From Enterobacillus tribolii (lineage in GTDB: Bacteria > Pseudomonadota > Gammaproteobacteria > Enterobacterales > Enterobacteriaceae), in NCBI RefSeq assembly GCF_003363015.1, contig NZ_QRAP01000008.1:184727-248726 (forward strand): 64,000 nt of DNA, written 5' to 3'. A program made the translations under genes and the position numbers. Positions 1-8,142 of the stretch are shown here, piece by piece. The first letter of the stretch is position 1, and the number at the start of each line of letters is the position of its first letter. Under the pieces are notes generated by a model. The model was not told the DNA's origin, ran no database searches, and saw only the letters and a program-made list of their open reading frames with translations.

Positions 1-172
1 GGCGCTGTGTGAAGCGCTCACCGTCCTGATAAACGCCCCGGCCCTGCGCTGGCGGATGGGGCAGGCGGGCCGTCGGCTGGCCGAAAAAAACCACAGCTGG
101 GAACAGGCGGTAAACCGGATTTTACGTTTGGCCAACGCCGGCGAACGCCAGAGAGAATGTAATGAAACCTGA
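1..172 (+). CDS. Glycosyltransferase C-terminal fragment (cut by window edge)
   Basis: The open frame enters from the left edge in frame 2 and stops with TGA at 170-172, giving about 56 residues. The text around 'MGQAGRRLAEKNHSWEQAV' has the look of the C-terminal tail of GT4-type (group 1) glycosyltransferases, where a helix ends in a WE-x-x-V motif. The stop overlaps the start of the ABC exporter gene by 11 nt, which indicates one transcript and probable translational coupling. The inferred role is sugar addition in synthesis of a surface or exported glycan. The catalytic part lies outside the window, so the acceptor and donor cannot be judged. Confidence 0.6.
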   Translation, partial: ALCEALTVLINAPALRWRMGQAGRRLAEKNHSWEQAVNRILRLANAGERQRECNET

Positions 173-1961
173 AAGCCAGACCATGCTGCTGCACACATTT
201 CTGCCCTACATCAGCAAACAGCGGAGGTTAATCATCACCTCGTTCGTCGTGCTGCTTACCGCCAGCGGTCTGCGTCTGCTCGAACCCTGGCCGCTGGCGT
301 TCGCCATCGACATTGTCATGGGAGACGTCAAACACAATACCCTGCTCAATGGCTTCAACACTGAATCCCTGACGCAGGAGGATTTATTGTGGCTGTGCGC
401 GGGCGGCATCATCGCCGTCGCAGCGCTGCGCGCCGTCGCCGGCTACGTCAGCACCATCGGCATGGCGCTGGCGGGCAGCCGCGTCATGAGCGAAATCCGC
501 CGTAATCTGTTCGTCCATCTGCTGCGCCTCCCGCTGGCGTTCCACCACCGTTCACGCACCGGCGATCTCACCATGCGACTGATCAACGACATCGGCATGA
601 TGCGCGAAGTCACGGTTACCGCGTTCATGCCGATGCTGTCGAACATCGTCATCTTCGCCGGCATGTTCGGCATCATGCTCTATCTGGATTGGAAGCTGAC
701 GCTGCTCACCCTGCTCCCGATGCCGGTGCTGGCGCTGACCACCCTGCACAGCAGCCGTAAAATCCGCGATGTCAGCCGTACCCAGCGTAAACGCGAAGGC
801 AACCTGGCGGCAAAGTCGTCGGAGTTCATGACCGGTATCGCCACCATCCAGGCGATGTCGCTGGAAAAAGCCGCTACAGAGGCGTTTAACGGCAACGATG
901 CCCAAAGCCTGAAGCAGAACGTCCAGTCCAAACGGCTGGCGGCGGGCATGGAGCGCCGGGTAGATCTGCTCATCGCCGCGACCACCGCCATGGTGGTATT
1001 CCTGGGGGCGAAAAGCGTCCTGAGCGGCCTGATGTCGGCCGGTGAATTGCTGATTTTTATTTCCTACCTGAAAAATGCCTTCCGCCCGGTGCGGGAGTTC
1101 GCCAAATACAGCGGCCGTCTGTCAAAGGCAACCACAGCCGGCGAACGCATCGCCGAACTCTTGCATACGCCCGTCGCCACCAGCGAACAAACCGGCGGAA
1201 AAACACTGGCGGAAAGCGCGCAGGATATCCGCTTCGAGGCAGTTTCCTTTGGCTACCGGACGGACGATGGCGCAGCCAGCCCGCCCGCGTTGCAAAACAT
1301 CAGCTTTCTTTTGCCGGCGGGGCGCTCGCTCGCCATTACCGGGCCGTCGGGCGCGGGCAAATCCACCCTGAGTCAGCTGTTGCTGCGCCTGTACGAGCCT
1401 TGCTCCGGTCGTATCGTGATCGGCGGGCACGACCTGCGCGAGTACGACACCAGCAGCCTGCGTAAACGCATCGGCTACCTGCCGCAGGAAAGTCTGCTGT
1501 TCGGCGTCAGTATCCGGGAGAACATCGCGCTGGGCGCCGACGGCGATGTTACAGAGGAAGCGATCATCGCTGCCGCACGCCTGGCGAATGCCCACGATTT
1601 CATCACCGATCTGCCGAATGGTTACGACACCGTGGTCAGCGAGCGCGGCATGTCGCTCTCCGGCGGTCAGCGCCAGCGTATTGCCATCGCCCGTACCGCC
1701 ATCCGCCGCAACGCATTTTTGCTGCTGGATGAACCCGGCGTCGGCTTAGACAGCAAAAACGAGCGCGAAGTCACCGACGCGCTGATGCAACTGATGCGTG
1801 GTAAAACCAGCCTGATCATCACCCATAACCTGGATTTCGCCGCGCGGGCAGATCACATCCTGCTGCTTGACGGCGGACATATTGCCGAACAGGGCGATCA
1901 CCACAGCCTGCTGAAACAGCAGGGACGTTATTTCGAACTCTGGAATATGCAACATGGCTGA
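162..1961 (+). CDS. ABC exporter half-transporter (MsbA/type IV fold), permease fused to ATPase
   Basis: The 599-residue protein has the usual length of a half-transporter. Residues about 20-320 form a six-helix type-1 exporter membrane domain. The C-terminal ATPase has Walker A GPSGAGKS near residue 394, the LSGGQ signature at 499-503, Walker B ending LLLDEP near 520 and an H-loop ITHN near 549. The D-loop reads GVGLD instead of the common TSALD. It should work as an inner-membrane homodimer. Neighbours (a glycosyltransferase tail upstream, a kinase-like protein and an AlgE-like barrel downstream) suggest export of a glycan or glycolipid intermediate rather than a peptide or drug; this is inference. 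It overlaps the upstream gene by 11 nt. Confidence 0.85.
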   Translation: MKPESQTMLLHTFLPYISKQRRLIITSFVVLLTASGLRLLEPWPLAFAIDIVMGDVKHNTLLNGFNTESLTQEDLLWLCAGGIIAVAALRAVAGYVSTIGMALAGSRVMSEIRRNLFVHLLRLPLAFHHRSRTGDLTMRLINDIGMMREVTVTAFMPMLSNIVIFAGMFGIMLYLDWKLTLLTLLPMPVLALTTLHSSRKIRDVSRTQRKREGNLAAKSSEFMTGIATIQAMSLEKAATEAFNGNDAQSLKQNVQSKRLAAGMERRVDLLIAATTAMVVFLGAKSVLSGLMSAGELLIFISYLKNAFRPVREFAKYSGRLSKATTAGERIAELLHTPVATSEQTGGKTLAESAQDIRFEAVSFGYRTDDGAASPPALQNISFLLPAGRSLAITGPSGAGKSTLSQLLLRLYEPCSGRIVIGGHDLREYDTSSLRKRIGYLPQESLLFGVSIRENIALGADGDVTEEAIIAAARLANAHDFITDLPNGYDTVVSERGMSLSGGQRQRIAIARTAIRRNAFLLLDEPGVGLDSKNEREVTDALMQLMRGKTSLIITHNLDFAARADHILLLDGGHIAEQGDHHSLLKQQGRYFELWNMQHG

Positions 1962-1995
1962 CCCGCAACAGACACAGGAAATAAGGAGCGCCATC

Positions 1996-4257
1996 ATGAC
2001 CGCCCACGACGCCGAACTCGCACTGATTGCCAGAGATCCCGCGCTGCCGGGGCTGGGCCTCCTGTTAAGCAATGAGCGCCTGCTGGCAGCCCTGCATACG
2101 CTTCCCGCTTTCGCGCATGCCCGGGCGCTGAAGGGAACGTACCTGCGTTATAAGCCGGGCACCAGTTGCATACTGGCGCTGGAAATCACGCTGGCCGGCG
2201 GGGAAAGCCAACGCTGCTTCGCCAAAGCGCTGACCCGGGAACGGTTTGCCGCTTCGCGGGCGCACCCGAAGCGGCAGGCGCTGCTCGCCGCCGGGCATCC
2301 GCATGCGCCCCTGTTTTTGGCAGACGACGCTATTTTACTTCAGCATCCCACCGGCGATCGCGGCATTCGTTATCTGGATGTTTTATGGAACGAAAAACAG
2401 AGAGCGGCCCTGCTGCGCCGCTGGCTGCCCGATCTGGCGAACGCGCCGGACGTCGAATGGCGTTTTCTGCGCTATAAGCCGGAACGCCGCTGCGTGGTCA
2501 GCATAGTGCATGCGGGAAAGCCGCAGGCAGTCATCCGTTGCGCCAGCGAGCACGAGTTCGGCGCAATCCTGCAAGGGTGCGCGACGGGAAGCGCTCTCGG
2601 CCACGTTGAACTGCTGGGCGCGCTGGGCGAAAAGCGGTTGGCGGCCACCTGCTGGATTGAAGGCGAAAGTCTTGAGCAACTGCTGCGCGATCCCTGCATG
2701 CCCAAGCTGGTAGCCCGCGCCGGTGAAGCGCTGGCTCACGTGCACAACGCGCCTTTTACCTTACCGGCGCGGCGTACTACCGACGACGACCTAAACCAGA
2801 TGCGGCGCGCCCTGGACACGCTGTACACCCTTTATCCGCAGGCCGTTTCCCGCTTCGAACACTGTGCCGGACGGATCGGGCAACACATCCGGCGGTTTGA
2901 GCAACCTGCCGTTATCCTGCACGGCGACTTTTCCGCGGATCAGGTCATCGTTACCGGCCCTGACGCCCCGCTGCGCATCATTGATTGGGATCGCAGCACC
3001 AGCGGTCACCCGCTTAACGATATGGCGACGTTTTTGGCCAGGATCGAAATGGACGTTATCGAAGGCAACCTCAGCCGCATACAGGCGGACTCTGCCCGGG
3101 CGGCGCTGCTGAGCGGATACAGCGCGCATCGCGCTCTGCCTTGCGAAGGGCTTCCCTGGTACACCGCGCTGGCGCTGCTTGCTCTGGCGGCGGAACCTTT
3201 CCGCAAGCGCGACGCGCGCTGGCCGGCAACCATTGACGCCCTGTTGCAACGCGCCGAGCAGCTCACCGCCGACACGACTTCGCCTGGCGATAACGACTGG
3301 CAGGAACGCCTGACGCAGCTCTGCCAGGCGCAGCATATGGCGCAGCCTTTACAGCAGGCGCTGGGGCAGCAAATGCTGCAATCCGGTAAAGTCCTGCGCC
3401 ATAAACCGGGCCGGCGGGCGTTAATCGCTTACCAGCTCGCTGCCGGGAACAGCACGCTCACCCATGCGGTGTTAGGCAAATACCGGGAAAAAGGCACGGA
3501 TAAGCATGCGTTCGCCTGCCAGCGCGCACTCTGGGAGAACGGGTTTGACGGACAAAACGCCGCCAGCGTTCCCGAGCCTCTGGCGTTGCTGCCTGAGCGG
3601 AAAATGTGGCTGCAACGCAAAGCCGATGCTGAGTGCCTGACGCTGCGCCTGTCGCCCCATGCGGATCTCGCCGTAACCGGCGCCGCCGTCGGCACGGCCC
3701 TGGCCGCCCTGCAGTCGAATGAAGCACTGCGGACCGCGGTGGCCGGCAAGATCTGGCGAAAAGAGGATGAAATGAACGTACTGGAACGCGGGCTGGCGCA
3801 GGTTGCCGCCGCCCGCCCGCACTGGCGCCACCGGCTGCACGCGTTACTGACCGCCGGGGAAAAATTAGCCTGCCGGCTGTTCAGCGCGGCACAAACGCCG
3901 GTACACCGGGACTTTTACCCCGATCAGATCCTGACGGATCGCCGCCATCCCGCCCGCCTGGTTTTACTGGATTTTGACCTGTGCAGCCAAAGCGCCGCCG
4001 CCCTCGACGCCGGTAATTATCTGGCGCATGTACGCGAACTGGCGCTGCGCCGTTTCGGCAACGCTGACGCGCTGCAGGCGCATGAAACGGCGTTTACCGG
4101 CGCCTATCTCGAACACGCGATATGGACCCGCGCAGAGGACGTCCGGGGCTTTCTGGCGCTCTCCCTGCTCAGGCATATCTTCCTTAGCACCCGTTTCCCC
4201 GGGCGGGCGCACACCACGGTGCCGCTGCTGGACTATTGCGAACGACTGACAGGATAA
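1996..4257 (+). CDS. Tandem aminoglycoside-phosphotransferase (APH)-fold kinase-like protein, two domains
   Basis: The start at 1996 is preferred because AAGGAG lies 7 nt before it; an ATG at 1954, overlapping the ABC gene, has no good ribosome site. The 753-residue protein holds two APH/choline-kinase-type domains. The first has the catalytic-loop motif HGDFSADQ at about 309-316 and the metal motif DWD at 330-332. The second has HRDFYPDQ near 637 and DFD at 659-661. Both sets of catalytic residues look complete. The family phosphorylates small hydroxylated substrates, including sugars. Within a polysaccharide cluster the likely target is a sugar or glycan intermediate, not an antibiotic, but the substrate is unknown. 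Single-domain members are about 300 residues, so this is a duplication or fusion. Confidence 0.75.
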   Translation: MTAHDAELALIARDPALPGLGLLLSNERLLAALHTLPAFAHARALKGTYLRYKPGTSCILALEITLAGGESQRCFAKALTRERFAASRAHPKRQALLAAGHPHAPLFLADDAILLQHPTGDRGIRYLDVLWNEKQRAALLRRWLPDLANAPDVEWRFLRYKPERRCVVSIVHAGKPQAVIRCASEHEFGAILQGCATGSALGHVELLGALGEKRLAATCWIEGESLEQLLRDPCMPKLVARAGEALAHVHNAPFTLPARRTTDDDLNQMRRALDTLYTLYPQAVSRFEHCAGRIGQHIRRFEQPAVILHGDFSADQVIVTGPDAPLRIIDWDRSTSGHPLNDMATFLARIEMDVIEGNLSRIQADSARAALLSGYSAHRALPCEGLPWYTALALLALAAEPFRKRDARWPATIDALLQRAEQLTADTTSPGDNDWQERLTQLCQAQHMAQPLQQALGQQMLQSGKVLRHKPGRRALIAYQLAAGNSTLTHAVLGKYREKGTDKHAFACQRALWENGFDGQNAASVPEPLALLPERKMWLQRKADAECLTLRLSPHADLAVTGAAVGTALAALQSNEALRTAVAGKIWRKEDEMNVLERGLAQVAAARPHWRHRLHALLTAGEKLACRLFSAAQTPVHRDFYPDQILTDRRHPARLVLLDFDLCSQSAAALDAGNYLAHVRELALRRFGNADALQAHETAFTGAYLEHAIWTRAEDVRGFLALSLLRHIFLSTRFPGRAHTTVPLLDYCERLTG

Positions 4258-4259
4258 CC

Positions 4260-5618
4260 ATGACGACAAGGAACGATTCAGTAATGCATTACAGCTCATT
4301 TTCTCTCCCGCTTGGCGTCGGTCTTTTTTTGACGTCCTTCTTCTCCGCTGCGGACGGCACGGTACGCGACGAACAACATAACGCCGGGCGCGACAGCAAA
4401 CCCTCTTTATTAAGTCAGGTTCGGACGCCGGAGGACGATAGCGTACCGGCACTGCTGAAAGTGAATGTGGCGCTAAAAATGGAGGCCTTTTCCCTGCGTA
4501 ATAAAAAGCTGCGCCACGGCGACAAGCGGGAAAACGAGCTGGAGTTAGAGCCGCTGGCCCGTCTGCGGTTCAGCCTTTTGGAAGGCCATCCGGTTTACGG
4601 CGTGGCGGAGGTGGAGCTGAAGGACAAAACCAAGCGGGAAACCGGCAAACCCGGGAGGAATAAAACGCGTCTGGAGTTAACCCAGATCTACCTCGGCCTG
4701 GACGCCGATGCTCTGGATACCCATTTCCGCCTCGGACGCTGGCTGTACCGTGACGAGCGCGAGTGGCTGCTCGACGAAAATATTGATGGCGTGCTGGCCC
4801 GCTGGAAGTCCGGCAGGTGGCGCGCCGATGTGTTAGGCGGTCGGATCGATTACTGGCAGCGCGACCTTCTTGATCGCACCTCACGCGACGCCGGCAAAAC
4901 CACCGCGATGGGCGCCATCGTGCGCCGCAAGCTGGGCAGCGACTGGTTAGCCGGCGCTTACGCACTTGCCAGTGAAAACACCCATGACGCCCATTACAGT
5001 CAGTTCCACTATGGGCTGCGCTCACACGATGAACGCAGGGAAGGGCTGCGCCACTGGGCTGAAATCGGCCTGATGTCCGGCAATAAATCCGGCAACCGGC
5101 ACAGCGGCTTTGCGGCCGACGTGGGCGGCACCTATGTTTTCGCCTCCCGGCTGCGCCCGCGTCTGACGCTGGGCTACGCCTACGCCAGCAAAAACTATCG
5201 CCAGACAGGATTGCAGTCTAACGAGGCAACGCTCGGCGGCAACACCAAACTGAACATCTACGGCGCCACGCTGGCGCCGGAGCTGACCAACCTGCACGTA
5301 ATAACAGCCGGCATCGGCGTAGACATTACGCCGGATGCCAGCCTCGACCTGATTTATCACGACTACCGGCAGGCACAGACAGCCGATCTGGAGGCGCACA
5401 ACGGCGATCTGAAGTCGCGCTATGACAACCGCAGCACCACGCGGTTGGGCAGCGGCATCGATCTTGTCTGGGGCGTACAGGTTAACAAGCGTCTGAAAAC
5501 CGAGCTGATCATGGGGATGTTCACGCCGTCGAAGCGTTTCCGTTCCGGCGCGTCGGACAACGCGCCGGGCAGCGCCCCTGCTTACTCGATAGGGTTTGAA
5601 GCGGAGCTGCGCTTTTGA
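4260..5618 (+). CDS. AlgE-like (alginate-export family) outer-membrane beta-barrel protein
   Basis: The start at 4260 follows AGGAT by 5 nt and sits just after the kinase stop; a TTG further upstream is less likely. The 452-residue protein begins with a hydrophobic signal segment. The mature part has the alternating pattern of a beta-barrel and ends in F (ELRF), as outer-membrane proteins do. Segments such as LRLGRWLYRDEREWLLDENIDG resemble the alginate_exp family, where a conserved arginine/acidic-rich barrel passes a polyanionic polymer across the outer membrane. As the last gene of the cluster it is the probable export pore for the glycan. No alginate synthesis genes (alg8/alg44-like) are visible, so alginate itself should not be assumed. 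Confidence 0.7.
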   Translation: MTTRNDSVMHYSSFSLPLGVGLFLTSFFSAADGTVRDEQHNAGRDSKPSLLSQVRTPEDDSVPALLKVNVALKMEAFSLRNKKLRHGDKRENELELEPLARLRFSLLEGHPVYGVAEVELKDKTKRETGKPGRNKTRLELTQIYLGLDADALDTHFRLGRWLYRDEREWLLDENIDGVLARWKSGRWRADVLGGRIDYWQRDLLDRTSRDAGKTTAMGAIVRRKLGSDWLAGAYALASENTHDAHYSQFHYGLRSHDERREGLRHWAEIGLMSGNKSGNRHSGFAADVGGTYVFASRLRPRLTLGYAYASKNYRQTGLQSNEATLGGNTKLNIYGATLAPELTNLHVITAGIGVDITPDASLDLIYHDYRQAQTADLEAHNGDLKSRYDNRSTTRLGSGIDLVWGVQVNKRLKTELIMGMFTPSKRFRSGASDNAPGSAPAYSIGFEAELRF

Positions 5619-5654
5619 CTTCCACCCTGGATAAGACGGTTTTGCCGGGTGTAA

Positions 5655-5688
5655 GAACCCCGTTCTGAAGGGGCAGAATACGGGGTTC
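5655..5688 (+). terminator. Hairpin downstream of the polysaccharide operon
   Basis: GAACCCCG at 5655-5662 pairs with CGGGGTTC at 5681-5688 across an 18-nt loop, followed by a pyrimidine-rich stretch without a true T run. It may end the operon before the tRNA promoter. It is a weak intrinsic terminator at best. Confidence 0.4.
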
Positions 5689-5829
5689 GTCCTCCCCTTC
5701 TTCCTTATACGGAGGCCCGGCAACGCGTTATTTCTTCTCAATATCCGCGAATCTTTGTTGCTTTTATGACCAGCCTGTATAATCCCCAATCAAACGTCGC
5801 AGCGAAGCCCTTCGCGGGCAAAAAAGGGG

Positions 5830-5858
5830 TTGACGCAACTTTCCCATATACGCATAAT
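5830..5858 (+). promoter_or_regulatory. Sigma-70 promoter of the tRNA operon with GC-rich discriminator
   Basis: TTGACG (5830-5835) and CATAAT (5853-5858) are separated by exactly 17 bp. They are followed by a GC-rich stretch, GCGCCCCGC, where the discriminator lies. This arrangement is typical of stable-RNA promoters under stringent (ppGpp/DksA) control. It lies about 40 bp upstream of the first tRNA. Confidence 0.8.
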
Positions 5859-5897
5859 GCGCCCCGCAACGCCGATGAAGGTCAAGCAAAAAAAGAT

Positions 5898-5974
5898 GGC
5901 TACGTAGCTCAGTTGGTTAGAGCACATCACTCATAATGATGGGGTCACAGGTTCGAATCCCGTCGTAGCCACCA
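5898..5974 (+). tRNA. metT: tRNA-Met (CAT), elongator type
   Basis: A 77-nt cloverleaf with acceptor GGCTACG/CGTAGCC, anticodon CAT in loop CTCATAA, T-loop TTCGAAT and encoded CCA. It is identical to the second Met copy at 6397. It matches the first gene of the enterobacterial metT-leuW-glnU-glnW-metU-glnV-glnX operon. Confidence 0.95.
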
Positions 5975-6027
5975 CTTTTCGTTGCGAGAATTTTCCGTTG
6001 TGAAGTTTCCGTCGTGAAAAGCAGTTT

Positions 6028-6112
6028 GCGGGAGTGGCGAAATTGGTAGACGCACCAGATTTAGGTTCTGGCGCCGCAAGGTGTGCGAGTTCAAGTCTCG
6101 CCTCCCGCACCA
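6028..6112 (+). tRNA. leuW: tRNA-Leu (TAG)
   Basis: An 85-nt type II tRNA with a long variable arm. The acceptor is GCGGGAG/CTCCCGC, the anticodon is TAG, and CCA is encoded. It reads CUN leucine codons (CUA especially). Its position and anticodon match leuW. Confidence 0.95.
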
Positions 6113-6134
6113 TTTCATTCACGATCGCATCGGA

Positions 6135-6209
6135 TGGGGTATCGCCAAGCGGTAAGGCAGCGGGTTTTGATCCCGCCATCCCCAGGTTCGAATCCTGGTA
6201 CCCCAGCCA
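6135..6209 (+). tRNA. glnU: tRNA-Gln (TTG), copy 1
   Basis: A 75-nt cloverleaf with acceptor TGGGGTA/TACCCCA, anticodon TTG and encoded CCA. It is near-identical to the next gene, differing in one base just 5' of the T-stem (CCATCC versus CCATTC). Confidence 0.95.
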
Positions 6210-6257
6210 TCATTTTCAATGAACGCTGTTTTCATCGCTGGAAATGTTGCAATAAAT

Positions 6258-6332
6258 TGGGGTATCGCCAAGCGGTAAGGCAGCGGGTTTTGATCCCGCC
6301 ATTCCCAGGTTCGAATCCTGGTACCCCAGCCA
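6258..6332 (+). tRNA. glnW: tRNA-Gln (TTG), copy 2
   Basis: A 75-nt cloverleaf with the same acceptor and anticodon (TTG) as copy 1 and encoded CCA. The 48-nt spacer between the copies is unrelated to the tRNA sequence. Confidence 0.95.
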
Positions 6333-6396
6333 TTGCAACACAATCAGGCAGTTGCGCTTGAGCAGGAAATTGCTAAAGTATTAAGTTCAGTATTAT

Positions 6397-6473
6397 GGCT
6401 ACGTAGCTCAGTTGGTTAGAGCACATCACTCATAATGATGGGGTCACAGGTTCGAATCCCGTCGTAGCCACCA
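6397..6473 (+). tRNA. metU: tRNA-Met (CAT), second elongator copy
   Basis: A 77-nt gene identical to the Met tRNA at 5898-5974. Only 2 nt separate its CCA end from the next tRNA-Gln, so processing must cut in an extremely short spacer. Confidence 0.95.
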
Positions 6474-6475
6474 AC

Positions 6476-6550
6476 TGGGGTGTCGCCAAGCGGTAAGGCA
6501 GCGGATTCTGATTCCGCCATTCCGGGGTTCGAATCCCTGCACCCCAGCCA
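6476..6550 (+). tRNA. glnV: tRNA-Gln (CTG), copy 1
   Basis: A 75-nt cloverleaf with fully paired acceptor TGGGGTG/CACCCCA, anticodon CTG and encoded CCA. It reads CAG codons. Confidence 0.95.
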
Positions 6551-6618
6551 CTTTTCTCAGTACGTCATTGCACGGGCTGAACGTCGGCTGATTCATCACT
6601 ACGACAAACACAGACACT

Positions 6619-6693
6619 TGGGGTGTCGCCAAGCGGTAAGGCAGCGGATTCTGATTCCGCCATTCCGGGGTTCGAATCCCTGCTCCCCAGCCA
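6619..6693 (+). tRNA. glnX: tRNA-Gln (CTG), copy 2, with one acceptor mismatch
   Basis: A 75-nt gene with anticodon CTG and encoded CCA. The 3' acceptor strand reads CTCCCCA where copy 1 has CACCCCA. The sixth acceptor pair is therefore U-U instead of U-A. All other stems pair. It is last in the operon. Confidence 0.93.
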
Positions 6694-6700
6694 TCTCAGC

Positions 6701-6726
6701 AATGCCCGCTTATGCGGGCATTTTGC
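6701..6726 (+). terminator. Rho-independent terminator of the tRNA operon
   Basis: AATGCCCGC (6701-6709) and GCGGGCATT (6714-6722) form a 9-bp stem with a TTAT loop, followed by TTGCTTTTT. The stop of ubiF on the other strand lies 30 nt further, so this may terminate both converging transcripts. Confidence 0.85.
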
Positions 6727-6753
6727 TTTTTACTTTCCGGCTTACTCTCCGGC

Positions 6754-7920
6754 TCAGACGCCCAGCGCGTACTTCAGCGCCTGCTTCTTCAGCACGCCCG
6801 CACGCTGTGCGGCCATCAACCCGACGTTACGCAGCAGGCGCAGCGGCGGCAGATTATTGCTGAACGTACCGTAAAACAGATCCATCCCGGCCTGCATCAT
6901 CAGGTTGTCCGGGCGGCGGCGGTGCTGATAACGGCGCAGAATCTCCTCGCTGTACCACGCCTCGCCCTGATTGCGGGCTTCGGTGACGATCGCCAGCAGC
7001 GCCTCGGCATCCCGGTATCCCAGATTCACGCCCTGCCCCGCCAGCGGGTTAATGGTATGGGCGGCATCTCCCACCAGCGCCAGCCCGTCACGCACGTAGC
7101 AATCGGCGTGGCGGCGTACCAGCGGGAAACTACCGGCGGCCACTGCCGTAACCCCGCCGACCCGGGACGGGAAGGTTTTGCGGATCTCCTGCGTCAGCGC
7201 TGGCGCAGGCATGGCGGCCAGCTGCCGGATACGCTGCGGTTCGTCATACCACACCAGCGACGCCCAGTTATCCCACAGCGGCAGGAAAGCGCGCGGCCCG
7301 TGCGGGGTGAACTGCTGCCAGGTGACGTCCTGCGGCGCTTCCTGCGTCTGCACCGTCACCAGCATGCAGGACTGACGGTACTCCCAGCCGCTCAGGCCGA
7401 TGCCGGCCCACTGACGCACGCGGGAATTCGCACCGTCGGCCCCCACCACCAGCCTGGCGCAGAACGCCTCTCCGCCCTGTAAAGTGATCTGCCAGCCCTC
7501 TTGCGCCGGGGAAAGCTGCTCCAACTGCGCCGGCGCATGCAGCCTGACGCCCGGCGCCGTCTGCAAATGTTGCCACAGCGCCAGTTGCAGCACATCGTTT
7601 TCCAGCATGAAGCCCAGCTCGCTCAGCCCCAACTCCTCCGCCCGGAAGCTGACCAAAGACTCCGGCCACTCCCAGGTTTCCAGCCCGCGATAAGGCACGC
7701 AGCGCATACGCAGCACGTCGCTCCATACCTCCAGCGACTTCAGCACCTTCACGGAAGCGGCGCTGATGGCGGAAATACGCAGGTCGGGCGCGCTGCCCCG
7801 CTCAAAGGGACGCGGCTGATGCGGTTCAATCACGGCCACGGAAAACCCCGCCCGCGCAAACCCCAACGCCACGGCCGCGCCCACCATGCCGCCACCGACC
7901 ACCGCAATATCGCAATCCAT
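6754..7920 (-). CDS. ubiF: 3-demethoxyubiquinol 3-hydroxylase (UbiF-type flavin monooxygenase)
   Basis: This 388-residue FAD monooxygenase hydroxylates the ubiquinone ring at the step that yields demethylubiquinol, in the membrane-associated Ubi complex. The sequence has the N-terminal dinucleotide motif VVGGGMVGAA (residues about 6-15), the middle GADGANSRVR motif and the late FAD motif GDAAHTINPLAGQG. E. coli UbiF is of nearly the same length. It is divergent from miaB and next to the metT tRNA operon, exactly as in other enterobacteria. Other UbiH/UbiI-like hydroxylases share the motifs, but the location decides for ubiF. Confidence 0.93.
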   Translation of the reverse strand: MDCDIAVVGGGMVGAAVALGFARAGFSVAVIEPHQPRPFERGSAPDLRISAISAASVKVLKSLEVWSDVLRMRCVPYRGLETWEWPESLVSFRAEELGLSELGFMLENDVLQLALWQHLQTAPGVRLHAPAQLEQLSPAQEGWQITLQGGEAFCARLVVGADGANSRVRQWAGIGLSGWEYRQSCMLVTVQTQEAPQDVTWQQFTPHGPRAFLPLWDNWASLVWYDEPQRIRQLAAMPAPALTQEIRKTFPSRVGGVTAVAAGSFPLVRRHADCYVRDGLALVGDAAHTINPLAGQGVNLGYRDAEALLAIVTEARNQGEAWYSEEILRRYQHRRRPDNLMMQAGMDLFYGTFSNNLPPLRLLRNVGLMAAQRAGVLKKQALKYALGV

Positions 7921-8142
7921 CCGGAATACCTCACTGTCCGCAATCTTACATTTTCACCGCCGCGCAGCTTCGGCTAAACTTCACCCAGCCCGCTGATTGG
8001 AGATAGTGTACCGGATCTTTCCCCCGGATTCCGAGCGCACCGCACTGGTCAGCGTGGCAGCAAGCGATTACAATGAGCGCCCTCTTGGGGGGAATCCCTG
8101 CGCCGATAACCTTTTTCACCTGCACTGAGTAATGGCAAGTCG

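Noticed and set aside
4260..5618. Calling the left cluster an alginate operon
   Set aside because: Only the barrel resembles alginate export; no alg8/alg44/algK/algX/algG genes are visible.
5931..6863. Several 60-127 codon frames running through the tRNA genes on both strands
   Set aside because: They translate tRNA repeats and spacers (recurring SGKAADSDSAIPGFE-type text) and reflect RNA genes, not proteins.
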